Origin: Clostridiales bacterium
GTDB lineage: Bacteria; Bacillota; Clostridia; Peptostreptococcales; Anaerovoracaceae
Length of the DNA: 7,263 nt
Assembly: GCA_009778415.1 (NCBI GenBank)
Contig: WRJV01000213.1
Span: 1-7,263 of the forward strand
Reading direction: 5' to 3'
This document shows positions 1 to 6,663 of the stretch, piece by piece. The position numbers and the translations under genes are program-made. The first letter of the stretch is position 1. Every line of letters begins with the position of its first letter. The notes under the pieces were generated by a model. It did not search any database, was not told the origin of the DNA, and saw nothing but the letters and a program-made list of their open reading frames with translations.

Positions 1-909
1 GAGCCGGTGGAGCCTGCCCTGATTCTGACGCACGATTCAACCTGCGCCGTAGTTGTCCTGCCGAAGGGTTTGGAAGAAAACAGGTACCGGGGCAAATCGA
101 GCAACATCGGTTTTGTCGTGAACGACTCCGTAGCCGCCGCAGTGGGCAACCTGCGCCAAGGCGTGGCAGAAGTCCTTGCCGGCGAAAACGCTTCCCTGCT
201 CATGTCGAAATTGCTGGGAATGGGCCTTTCCTCTGAACAGGCGCAGGGCGTGGCCGGCAGCCTTTCGGTTCAGCAGCGCAGCCTGTACAACCCAACTTCA
301 GCTACAGTCAATACGACGGTCATCGGTTTTGTGAACCTGATCATCCTTGCCCTGTTCGTAAGGCAGACTGCCCAAATAGTTCCAAGCCTCAGAGCAGAAG
401 GGCGTTTCGACGAAGACATAAGATCGCCGCTCGCGCTGTTTTGCAGGATAATCCCCCATGTGCTGCTTTTCCTTGCAAGCATGCTTTTCACGCTGGGGCT
501 GCTCAAGCAGTTTGGCGGGCTCAGGTTTGGCGGCAGCGTGGCAGTACTGTTGCTGCCGCTATTTTTGTATTTGCTGGCGTCGGGTTTTTTCGCCATGCTG
601 CTCAGCTGGCCTGTGAAAGACCCTGGGAAAACCCTTCCGCAGCTGGCGGCGGTCGTAGGCCCGTCCTTTTTCTTTTCAAATATCCTGCTCCCCGTAGCGT
701 TGATGCCGAGGCTTATACAAATAATAGCCATGGCGTTCCCATTGAACTGGTACACCAAGTGCTATCAGGCTGTCGCCCTGCGCGGCGCCGGCTTTGCAGT
801 GCTGGGGCAAGAGCTCGGGATGCTGATGATCTTGCTTGCTGTGTTTTTGCTGTTGATGGTTTTGAGCATCAGGCTTGAATGCCCCGCTTCAAAGTTCGCC
901 ACGCAATAA
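1..909 (+). CDS. ABC-2 type transporter permease, 5' partial
   Basis: Seen: the frame is open from base 1 to a TAA at 907-909, so the gene very probably begins before the window; the GTG at base 7 has no visible ribosome binding site. Counting from that GTG there are 300 residues: a soluble stretch of about 100 residues, then five hydrophobic segments near 102-119, 145-167, 177-200, 213-233 and 268-289. Family knowledge: a long extracytoplasmic domain after a first membrane helix, then an R-x-L-Y-N-P motif (91-96) just before a cluster of five helices, is the layout of ABC-2 permeases of the YhgE/YbhR/YbhS kind, membrane subunits of ATP-driven exporters. The missing part would hold the first helix, and the ATPase partner is expected upstream. 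Substrate cannot be inferred. No terminator is visible after the stop. It is visibly more GC-rich than the gene that follows. Class call fairly sure, subfamily uncertain. Confidence 0.75.
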   Translation, partial: EPVEPALILTHDSTCAVVVLPKGLEENRYRGKSSNIGFVVNDSVAAAVGNLRQGVAEVLAGENASLLMSKLLGMGLSSEQAQGVAGSLSVQQRSLYNPTSATVNTTVIGFVNLIILALFVRQTAQIVPSLRAEGRFDEDIRSPLALFCRIIPHVLLFLASMLFTLGLLKQFGGLRFGGSVAVLLLPLFLYLLASGFFAMLLSWPVKDPGKTLPQLAAVVGPSFFFSNILLPVALMPRLIQIIAMAFPLNWYTKCYQAVALRGAGFAVLGQELGMLMILLAVFLLLMVLSIRLECPASKFATQ

Positions 910-921
910 GCGATTTCTTCC

Positions 922-950
922 TTGAAAAACATTCAGCACCAGTATAAAAT
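922..950 (+). promoter_or_regulatory. Sigma-A type promoter for the AlbA_2 gene
   Basis: A -35 hexamer TTGAAA (922-927, 5 of 6 consensus) and a -10 hexamer TAAAAT (945-950, 5 of 6) are separated by exactly 17 bp. The predicted start is near 957, leaving a leader of about 23 nt before the TTG start at 980. It shows the gene is transcribed independently of the upstream permease. Confidence 0.6.
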
Positions 951-979
951 AAAATTGACGTGAAAAGGGGTGGTGATTT

Positions 980-2674
980 TTGAAAGCGAACGATGATATG
1001 CTTCAAATCCTGTATGAACTAATAAACAATTGGGAAAACGAGATAGTTGAGTTCAAACAGGCAGACAAAAGTTACAAGCAGCATGAAATAGGGCAATATT
1101 TCTCTGCTCTAAGCAACGAGGCGAATTTAAAAGGGTTGCAGTATGGTTGGCTTGTGTTCGGTGTCCATAACGCTACGAGAGGGATTGTAGGCACGGACTA
1201 TCGTGACAAAGCTGGTCTGGAGAAACTAAAACATGAAATAGCTGACAATACAACGGACGGAATAACTTTTACTGATATTTTCGAGGTGTATGACAAAGGC
1301 ATGCGCGTTATCATGTTCAAGATTCCCGCTGCCGTCGCCGGTGTCCCGACTGCATGGAAAGGTCACTGGTATGGGCGTGACGGTGAATCGCTCAGTGCGC
1401 TTTCTGCAGAGGAGCTGGACCGTTTGCGTAGCCAAGCACGTCTCGACTGGTCGAGGCAACTGATTGAAGGCTCAAACATCAAGTGCCTGGACGAGGAAGC
1501 CATCCGCATCGCACGGGAGAATTACAAAATCAAGCAAAACCGCAATCATATTAGTGTTGAAACGGACAAGATGAGTGACGAAGAGTTTTTGACAAAGATG
1601 AAGCTCGTCGTTAACGGCAAGCTGTCGAACGCTGCGATGGTTCTCCTCGGTAATTCAGATTACGACAATATATTGGAGACACCCGTCCGAATCATGTGGC
1701 GGTTGTATGGTTCCAAAGACATGGTTAAGGATTATATGGAATTCAACATACCATTTATTACTGCTATTGACAAAGTCTACGCCAAAATCCGCAACCTGAC
1801 ATATCGTTACATGCCGAACCAAATGACATTGTTTCCTATGGAGACGCAGCAGTATGATGCGGACCTGCTCAGAGAATTGTTGAACAATTGCATTGCCCAC
1901 CAAGATTATTTGATAGGCGGTAGGATTTACCTCGATGAATTCGAGGACACGGTAATAGTTTCCAATCCAGGAAGTTTCTTGCCAGGCGATGTACATAAAG
2001 TGTTGAAGCCCAGCTATACTGCGCCGTATTATCGCAATCAGCTTCTTGCGGATGCCATGGCAAAATTCAATATGATCGACACGGTGCAAATGGGAATACG
2101 CAAGGTTTTCAACATTCAGCGCAACCGTTGTTTTCCAATGCCGGATTACGATTTGAGCACACCCAAAAAAGTCGCGGTTACAGTATATGGCAAGGTGCTT
2201 GACGTGAATTACACGCACCTTCTTTTTGAGCGCGACGACCTTGCGCTTGAGACGGTATTTCTACTTGACCGCATCCAGAAAAAGCTGCCTTTGGAAAAGG
2301 AACAATATAAAACGCTAAGAAAACTCGGAATGGTCGAGGGGAAAATGCCAAATGTCTATGTTTCGGCGAAGATAGCGGATATCATTGGTGAACGAGCGCA
2401 ATACACAAAAAACAAAGCGATGGATGACAAGTATTACATGGACTTGATAATAAACTATCTGCAGCAGTTTGGAAGCGGAACAAAGGCTGACATAAGAAAA
2501 TTGCTTGGCAACAAGCTGTCGGATGTGCTTAACGACAAGCAGAAAGACAACAAAGTAAGATATTTGCTTGCGTCGATGCAGAGCAGTAAAATAATTGAGC
2601 GTACAACAACAAACAAGCGGGCGAGCGCTTGGCAGCTAAAAAGCGAAAGCGGAGAAAACAGTAAAAATGATTAG
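980..2674 (+). CDS. AlbA_2 / Schlafen-type ATP-binding protein with winged helix
   Basis: A 564-aa protein. The start is TTG at 980: the purine-rich AGGGGTGGTG (966-975) lies just upstream, and the ATG at 998 lacks such a site. Residues about 16-145 match the AlbA_2 (Schlafen AAA_4-like) domain, with the E-x-V-E-F-K-Q entry motif (21-27) and Y-G-R-D-G-E-S (131-137). Residues about 290-390 resemble the GHKL-like ATP-binding region paired with it (HATPase_c_4), with NNCIAHQDY (302-310), NPGSFLPG (329-336) and YRNQLLADA (351-359). The usual G-S-G before the final G-I-R is changed to Q-M-G (370-372). Residues about 485-553 look like a winged helix. Such proteins are annotated as putative transcriptional regulators or RecG-like proteins, are scattered by transfer and are often near defence genes; their biochemical role is mostly unproven. 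It has its own promoter and no operon partner. Its stop codon lies in a 49-bp repeat. Family sure, function unknown. Confidence 0.85.
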   Translation: MKANDDMLQILYELINNWENEIVEFKQADKSYKQHEIGQYFSALSNEANLKGLQYGWLVFGVHNATRGIVGTDYRDKAGLEKLKHEIADNTTDGITFTDIFEVYDKGMRVIMFKIPAAVAGVPTAWKGHWYGRDGESLSALSAEELDRLRSQARLDWSRQLIEGSNIKCLDEEAIRIARENYKIKQNRNHISVETDKMSDEEFLTKMKLVVNGKLSNAAMVLLGNSDYDNILETPVRIMWRLYGSKDMVKDYMEFNIPFITAIDKVYAKIRNLTYRYMPNQMTLFPMETQQYDADLLRELLNNCIAHQDYLIGGRIYLDEFEDTVIVSNPGSFLPGDVHKVLKPSYTAPYYRNQLLADAMAKFNMIDTVQMGIRKVFNIQRNRCFPMPDYDLSTPKKVAVTVYGKVLDVNYTHLLFERDDLALETVFLLDRIQKKLPLEKEQYKTLRKLGMVEGKMPNVYVSAKIADIIGERAQYTKNKAMDDKYYMDLIINYLQQFGSGTKADIRKLLGNKLSDVLNDKQKDNKVRYLLASMQSSKIIERTTTNKRASAWQLKSESGENSKND

Positions 2675-2718
2675 CAGAAATAGTCTTGATGTTTTTTTTC
2701 TGCTAATCATCTGCTAAT
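2670..2718. repeat. 49-bp palindromic repeat, copy 1
   Basis: This unit matches 2767-2815 at 46 of 49 positions. It starts with ATTAGCAGAAA (2670-2680), whose reverse complement TTTCTGCTAAT follows at 2697-2707, giving an 11-bp stem with a 16-nt loop that ends in a T run. A further CTGCTAAT (2711-2718) follows, so TCTGCTAAT occurs twice in the same direction, 11 bp apart (2699-2707 and 2710-2718). The TAG stop of the upstream gene (2672-2674) is inside the first arm. Function unknown; the T run is in the loop, so it is not a normal terminator. Confidence 0.85.
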
Positions 2719-2766
2719 GCGATTTCGTAAGAAAGCCTACAAACCCATAAAAATCAACATTTTGAA

Positions 2767-2815
2767 ATTAGCAGAAATAGTTTCGGTGTTTTTTTTCTGC
2801 TAATCATCTGCTAAT
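2767..2815. repeat. 49-bp palindromic repeat, copy 2
   Basis: Second copy, same orientation and identical length, 97 bp after copy 1 with 48 bp of unrelated sequence between. The three differences all fall in the 7-nt stretch just before the T8 run (2782-2788), so both arms, the T8 and the extra CTGCTAAT are identical. It lies 22 bp beyond the stop codon of hcp, which is read toward it. No target-site duplication is visible around either copy. Confidence 0.85.
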
Positions 2816-2837
2816 CAATCCATGAGCAGAGCCACAA

Positions 2838-4421
2838 TTAACCTAAAATCTTATTCAGGTCGGCTTCAGGCGTGGAAATCGGTGTGAGGTTGAACTTTTC
2901 CACTAGCGCGTTCAAAATACCCGGTGACAAAAACGCGGGCAAGCTCGGGCCGATGTAGATGTTGTTGATGCCGAGCGCAAGCAGGGTCAGCAGGATGCAA
3001 ACCGCCTTTTGCTCGTACCAGGAAAGCACAAGCGTCAACGGCAGCTCGTTCACGGAACAATTAAAGGCTTCAGACAGGGCAACGGCAACTTTGATTGCGC
3101 TGTATGCGTCGTTGCACTGCCCCATGTCCATGATGCGAGGCAAACCGCCGATTTCGCCCAGGTCAAGGTCATTGAAGCGGTATTTCCCGCAAGCGAGGGT
3201 AAGGACAATGGTGTCTTTGGGCGTTTGCTTCACAAATTCTGTATAATAGTTTCTACCCGGTTTCGCACCGTCACAGCCGCCTACAAGGAAGAAATGCTTG
3301 ATCGCGCCGGATTTCACCGCGTCGACGACTGTGCCAGCCACGGACAACACGGTATCTTTTGCAAAGCCTGTGGTGAGCGTGTCCCCACCGTTGATCCCCG
3401 TCATTTTGTGTGGCTCTGCATAACCGCCGAGCTCAAGCGCCTTGTCGATAAGCGGCGTAAAATCCTTGTCCTCGCCGATATGCACCATGCCGGGGTAGGA
3501 CACAACCGAGGTCGTATATACCCTGTCTGCATAGGACGGCTTCACAGGCATTATGCAGTTTGTCGTAAACAGGACGGGCGCGGGCATGTTTTCAAATTCG
3601 CTCTGCTGGTTCTGCCACGCCGTGCCAAAGTTGCCTTTGAGGTTCGGGTATTTTTTCAGCTCCGGATAGCCGTGCGCCGGGAGCATTTCGCTGTGCGTGT
3701 AAACGTTGACGCCCTTGCCCTGCGTCTGCGCAAGGAGCAACTCAAGGTCATGCAGGTCGTGGCCGGAAACAACAATAAACGGGCCGGGCTCGATGGTGCA
3801 GCTGACTTTTGTGGGTACAGGCTTTCCATATGCGCTTGTGTTTGCGGTGTCGAGCAACCCCATGCATTTCAAATTAACGTCGCCAAGCTCCATAACCAGC
3901 GAAAGCAATTCGTCAGCGGTGTTGTCTTCGCCAAGGGCAAACAACCCTTTGTAAAAAAAGGCGTTGACCGTTTCGTCGGTTTTGCCGAGCACGTAAGCAT
4001 GGTGAGCATAAGCCGACATGCCGCGCAATCCAAACAGAAGCAGCGATTTCAATGAGCGAATGTCTTCGCTTTCTCCCCACAGCTGCGCCATGTCGTAACT
4101 GTCGTTTCTCCTGCAGGCTGAAGCGCAGCCATCGCACTGCGGTATGAGCCTTTCTTTTTCCTTTTTGACTATTTCGATTTGCTGCTTGATGGTTTCGTCG
4201 TTGAAATTTACGTTGGTTACAGTGGTAAACAGGCCGTCTATCACAGTCTTGTTGGTGCTTTCGGTAGGCATAGCGCCGTCTGCAGCCCTGGCAAGGCCGA
4301 TTAGCTCCCCAGTGAGAGCGTCTTGCAGATTGGCGGTTTCGGCCTTTTTACCGCATACGCCACCGCTCGTGCAGGCAGTGCCTTTTGCGGTCTGTTCACA
4401 TTGGAAACAAAACATTGACAT
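2838..4421 (-). CDS. hcp: Hydroxylamine reductase / hybrid cluster protein
   Basis: A 527-aa cytoplasmic Fe-S enzyme. In the family it reduces hydroxylamine to ammonia in vitro, and reduction of nitric oxide to nitrous oxide is proposed as its physiological role. Seen: N-terminal cluster cysteines C5, C8, C17 and C23 in the C-x2-C-x8-C-x5-C spacing of the [4Fe-4S] (Desulfovibrio/clostridial) type. All hybrid-cluster ligands are found by spacing against the known enzymes: H221, E245, C289, the persulfide-type C383 in GGCDGAKPGR, C411, C436, E470 and K472. The length is that of the short class, lacking the insert of the longer thermophile type. The ATG at 4421 follows AAGGAGG (4430-4436) by 8 nt. 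It is 46 nt downstream of the Fe-S gene and likely co-transcribed with it. No clear terminator follows; the 49-bp repeats lie just beyond the stop. Identification is very sure. Confidence 0.97.
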   Translation of the reverse strand: MSMFCFQCEQTAKGTACTSGGVCGKKAETANLQDALTGELIGLARAADGAMPTESTNKTVIDGLFTTVTNVNFNDETIKQQIEIVKKEKERLIPQCDGCASACRRNDSYDMAQLWGESEDIRSLKSLLLFGLRGMSAYAHHAYVLGKTDETVNAFFYKGLFALGEDNTADELLSLVMELGDVNLKCMGLLDTANTSAYGKPVPTKVSCTIEPGPFIVVSGHDLHDLELLLAQTQGKGVNVYTHSEMLPAHGYPELKKYPNLKGNFGTAWQNQQSEFENMPAPVLFTTNCIMPVKPSYADRVYTTSVVSYPGMVHIGEDKDFTPLIDKALELGGYAEPHKMTGINGGDTLTTGFAKDTVLSVAGTVVDAVKSGAIKHFFLVGGCDGAKPGRNYYTEFVKQTPKDTIVLTLACGKYRFNDLDLGEIGGLPRIMDMGQCNDAYSAIKVAVALSEAFNCSVNELPLTLVLSWYEQKAVCILLTLLALGINNIYIGPSLPAFLSPGILNALVEKFNLTPISTPEADLNKILG

Positions 4422-4444
4422 AATATCATCCTCCTTTATTTTCC

Positions 4445-4466
4445 TTACGCGGGCTGTTGCCCGTAA
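4445..4466 (-). other. Intercistronic hairpin between Fe-S gene and hcp
   Basis: On the minus strand TTACGGGC, AACA, then GCCCGCGTAA forms a stem of eight pairs with a two-nucleotide bulge. It starts one base after the TGA of the Fe-S gene and ends 8 nt before the hcp ribosome binding site. No T run follows, so it is more likely a processing or stability element than a terminator. Confidence 0.4.
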
Positions 4467-4467
4467 C

Positions 4468-5085
4468 TCAACTTAGGACTCTGCCGTCGGTCGAGATGGT
4501 AACCACCTGCCACGGAATAAGCTTGTCACAGTTTTTTAGCGCCTTTTTCACAGCGTTTTCAATGCCGCCGCAGCACGGCACTTCCATTCGGGCAATTGTT
4601 ACGGATTTTATGCTGTTCTGTTTCAAAATAGCGGTCAGCTTTTCCGAATAATCGCCTTCGTCGAGTTTTGGGCAGCCAATGATGGTAATCCTGTTTTTCA
4701 TGTACTCGTCGTGAAAATTGCCATAAGCGTAGGATGTGCAGTCAGCCGCGACAAGCAAATTTGCGTCGCTTAAGTATGGTGCGTTGACGGGAACGAGCTT
4801 GATCTGCACCGGCCAATGGCCAAGGCGCGTTTGAGCCGGCGCCGTTTGGCCATGCGCAGGTTCAACTTGGCTCTGCGCAGGTTCAGCGCGGCTGCCGCGC
4901 TCGTCAAAGGCAATCGCTCCGGTGGGGCAGACCGGCAGGCAGTTGCCGAGCCCGTCACAGTAGTCGTCACGCAGCAGTTTTGCTTTTCCGTCAACGATGC
5001 CGAGCGCTCCCTCATGGCAAGCCGACACGCACAATCCGCAGCCGGTGCATTTGCTTTCATCAATGCTGATAATTTTTTTAATCAT
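4468..5085 (-). CDS. 4Fe-4S binding protein, likely redox partner of Hcp
   Basis: A 205-aa protein from the ATG at 5085, which is preceded by AAAGGG nine bases upstream; the ATG at 5103 has no ribosome binding site. Residues 1-62 are a ferredoxin-like domain: C13-x2-C16-x2-C19-x3-C23 and a second half C43-x5-C49-x3-C53-P, in which the middle cysteine of a standard second cluster is replaced by L46. Residues 67-87 are a Pro/Ala/Gln-rich linker of three seven-residue units. Residues about 90-200 form a second domain with C116, C138 and the pair C171-C172 in EVPCCGG, typical of the ferredoxin-like proteins found beside hcp in anaerobes. It is the first gene of the operon, 46 nt before hcp, so electron delivery to Hcp is the natural guess, not shown. 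The operon promoter and a regulator dyad lie at 5120-5162. Fe-S binding sure, partner role inferred. Confidence 0.85.
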   Translation of the reverse strand: MIKKIISIDESKCTGCGLCVSACHEGALGIVDGKAKLLRDDYCDGLGNCLPVCPTGAIAFDERGSRAEPAQSQVEPAHGQTAPAQTRLGHWPVQIKLVPVNAPYLSDANLLVAADCTSYAYGNFHDEYMKNRITIIGCPKLDEGDYSEKLTAILKQNSIKSVTIARMEVPCCGGIENAVKKALKNCDKLIPWQVVTISTDGRVLS

Positions 5086-5119
5086 TGCATTTCGCCCTTT
5101 CATCTTGATTTTGTGATTT

Positions 5120-5129
5120 TAGTATACTA
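5120..5129. promoter_or_regulatory. Palindromic -10 shared by divergent promoters
   Basis: TAGTATACTA is a perfect 10-bp palindrome, so each strand reads TATACT (plus 5123-5128; minus 5126-5121), 5 of 6 to the -10 consensus. For the minus strand it predicts a start near 5114 for the Fe-S/hcp operon; for the plus strand a start near 5135 for the regulator. Neither side has a good -35 at 16-18 bp, as expected of activator-dependent promoters. Confidence 0.5.
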
Positions 5130-5148
5130 CAATGAAGAAAGCAAGTAT

Positions 5149-5162
5149 GTTGTTTATACAAC
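5149..5162. promoter_or_regulatory. Putative HcpR (CRP/FNR-type) operator
   Basis: GTTGTTTATACAAC is a dyad with five-base arms GTTGT/ACAAC and only one mismatched pair inside. Its centre (5155.5) is 41.5 bp upstream of the start predicted from the minus-strand -10, the standard class II activator position for CRP/FNR proteins. Relative to the regulator gene it lies downstream of the predicted start and ends at the ribosome binding site, where a bound protein could repress its own synthesis. Binding by the adjacent regulator is inference. Confidence 0.55.
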
Positions 5163-5168
5163 GGGAGG
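5163..5168 (+). promoter_or_regulatory. Ribosome binding site fixing the hcpR TTG start
   Basis: GGGAGG sits eight bases before the TTG at 5177. The in-frame ATGs at 5132 and 5147 have no comparable site, and starting at either would place the dyad inside the coding region. The TTG start is therefore preferred. Confidence 0.7.
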
Positions 5169-5176
5169 ATGAGGTT

Positions 5177-5830
5177 TTGAAAAAAGTTTTTGAAGCGGCA
5201 ACAAAGAACCCCTTGTTTCAAGGAATCGCATTCAGAGATTTTGAAAACATGCTGAATTGCTTGTCGGCAACGAGGGTTTGCTACAAAAAAGACGATGTGG
5301 TACTGTTGTCAGGCGACACGGTGAAATTTGTAGGGCTTGTTTTGTCGGGCAGCGTTCAGGTCATAAGAGAAGACATCGACGGGCGCGTTATGCTGCTAAA
5401 CGAGCTTGGCGTTTCCGAAATCTTCGGAGAGGTGTTCGCCTGCGCAGGAGTAAACCACAGCCCTGTCACGGTGCAGGCGAAGGAGGATGCGGAAATTTTG
5501 CTTGTAAACTACAAAAAAATCATCACGTCGTGTACCGCTGCCTGTCCGTTTCACACAAGGCTCATTGAAAACATGCTGAAGCTGATCGCTGCGAAAAGCC
5601 TTGTCCTTAACCAAAGGATCGAGATATTGTCAAAGCGCACGACCAGAGAGAAGCTGCTCGCGTTTTTTGACATGCAGCGAGGTGCGGCAAAAAAGTTCAC
5701 CATCCCCTTTAACCGCGAAGAATTGGCGCAATACCTTTGCGTCGACCGAAGCGCTATGTCAAGCGAGCTTTCAAAGATGCGCAACGAAGGGTTGATGTCG
5801 TTTTCAAAAAACGCGTTCGAAATATTTTAG
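5177..5830 (+). CDS. hcpR: CRP/FNR-family transcriptional regulator, HcpR-like
   Basis: A 217-aa protein of normal family length. Residues about 20-115 form the cyclic-nucleotide-type beta-roll sensor domain, with the L-S-G-x-V-x-V-I-R-E-D-x-D-G-R core (56-70). Residues about 127-150 are the dimerisation helix. Residues about 155-206 are a winged helix whose recognition helix reads CVDRSAMSSELSKM (188-201), a variant common in clostridial regulators of this family. It differs from CRP and FNR at positions after the conserved arginine, so a site other than the E. coli consensus is expected. Six cysteines occur (28, 35, 89, 119, 123, 188), but there is no FNR-style N-terminal cysteine cluster. 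HcpR proteins activate hcp under nitrite or nitric oxide stress, and some bind heme. Divergent placement next to the Fe-S/hcp operon and the dyad between them support HcpR. Family is sure; the HcpR name rests on context. Confidence 0.85.
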   Translation: MKKVFEAATKNPLFQGIAFRDFENMLNCLSATRVCYKKDDVVLLSGDTVKFVGLVLSGSVQVIREDIDGRVMLLNELGVSEIFGEVFACAGVNHSPVTVQAKEDAEILLVNYKKIITSCTAACPFHTRLIENMLKLIAAKSLVLNQRIEILSKRTTREKLLAFFDMQRGAAKKFTIPFNREELAQYLCVDRSAMSSELSKMRNEGLMSFSKNAFEIF

Positions 5831-5877
5831 AGGCAAGCATTGAAATGAGCAGATGTTTATTTTCAAAGGAGAGCGAC

Positions 5878-6663
5878 ATGGGAAAGCGCATTTTTGTCAA
5901 AAGGGTGATTGCATTGACAGTTATTATAGCTATTGCCACAATAACTGCTTGTTCAAATATGGGCTCAATTGATTTAGATGCATTCAAAAATGGTCTGAAT
6001 GTTCCAGATGTGTATTTCAAATACAAGCCTGTTTCAAAAGAGTTTAACAGATTAACTCATAACAGTATGTCTTTTATATACGATTGTGACAAAGACTTGT
6101 ATTATTCAGATGATTTTAGTGTTTGCTATGTAGTGTCGACGAACGAATTGCAATTTATGGCAAAAATCGGAAAACGTTATGAAAAAAGGACGTATTGCAT
6201 TAGTTCTCGGGCTAAACAAAGTGATGATGCAGATCTGGATTTTTTTAAGTATAGTGAAGAAAGTGTTTACAATGAAAAAAAGGAAAGCATTGGCCCAAGA
6301 AAGACAATATCAATTTTGGGATTGAGTTTAAATTATCCAAAAGAAAGCAAAATAATGATTTGCGGCGCAAGCAAAAGCGGAGTTTGTTACGCAAATAAAG
6401 GACTTAGCAATATTCGCAGCATGTACGGCATTAAAGTTATTGACTTCGGAACAAGAAGGCAAACGGGAAGTGTACTGTTTTCAGCGAAAAACATTTCGCG
6501 TATTCATATTCTTACAACCAGTTTTAGTAATGATACGAAAAGTACAGTAATTGAAAACGCCAACGTTTTTTTGGTAAGAGGTTTTTACAAAGCGTTTCGT
6601 TCTTGTAATGCTGAACGGGCAGAAGCTTTTTGTAATTCAAATTTAAAAAAATCAAGCAAGTAG
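5878..6663 (+). CDS. Putative lipoprotein of unknown function
   Basis: A 261-aa protein. The ATG at 5878 is six bases after AAGGAG (5866-5871). A lipoprotein signal is clear: K/R residues at 3-9, a hydrophobic stretch at 10-22, and a lipobox I-T-A-C with Cys25 as the lipidation site, so the mature protein is anchored outside the membrane. The remainder is not recognised. It has seven more cysteines (70, 83, 107, 162, 170, 243, 252), enough for disulfides, an Asp/Tyr-rich region around 67-86 and a basic C-terminus. It starts 47 nt after the regulator gene on the same strand with no clear terminator between, so read-through is possible, but a link to nitrosative stress is not supported. It is visibly more AT-rich than hcp and the permease, which could reflect transfer or weak constraint. 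Confidence 0.75.
   Translation: MGKRIFVKRVIALTVIIAIATITACSNMGSIDLDAFKNGLNVPDVYFKYKPVSKEFNRLTHNSMSFIYDCDKDLYYSDDFSVCYVVSTNELQFMAKIGKRYEKRTYCISSRAKQSDDADLDFFKYSEESVYNEKKESIGPRKTISILGLSLNYPKESKIMICGASKSGVCYANKGLSNIRSMYGIKVIDFGTRRQTGSVLFSAKNISRIHILTTSFSNDTKSTVIENANVFLVRGFYKAFRSCNAERAEAFCNSNLKKSSK

Noticed and set aside
441..878. Alternative plus-strand frame within the permease gene
   Set aside because: It is out of frame with the membrane protein, lacks a ribosome site and reads as low-quality Ala/Arg/Cys-rich sequence.
2670..2718. Repeat as coding sequence (15-codon hydrophobic frame in each copy, ending Cys-stop)
   Set aside because: There is no start codon or ribosome site in that frame, and the changes between copies alter residues rather than being silent.
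2670..2815. Short CRISPR array
   Set aside because: There are only two units, with one 48-bp gap, long A/T runs and internal palindromy; no cas gene is nearby.
3009..4055. Long plus-strand open frame of 348 codons
   Set aside because: It is the mirror of hcp; its translation has no family features, whereas the minus-strand frame has every Hcp ligand.
4445..4466. Terminator between the Fe-S gene and hcp
   Set aside because: No T run follows the hairpin on the minus strand and hcp has no promoter of its own in the remaining bases.
5086..5103. Start of the Fe-S protein at ATG 5103
   Set aside because: No ribosome binding site precedes it, while AAAGGG is correctly spaced before ATG 5085, after which the typical ferredoxin N-terminus begins.
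5132..5176. Longer N-terminus for the CRP/FNR regulator starting at ATG 5132 or 5147
   Set aside because: Neither ATG has a ribosome binding site, the added residues do not fit the family, and the GGGAGG before TTG 5177 is ideally spaced.
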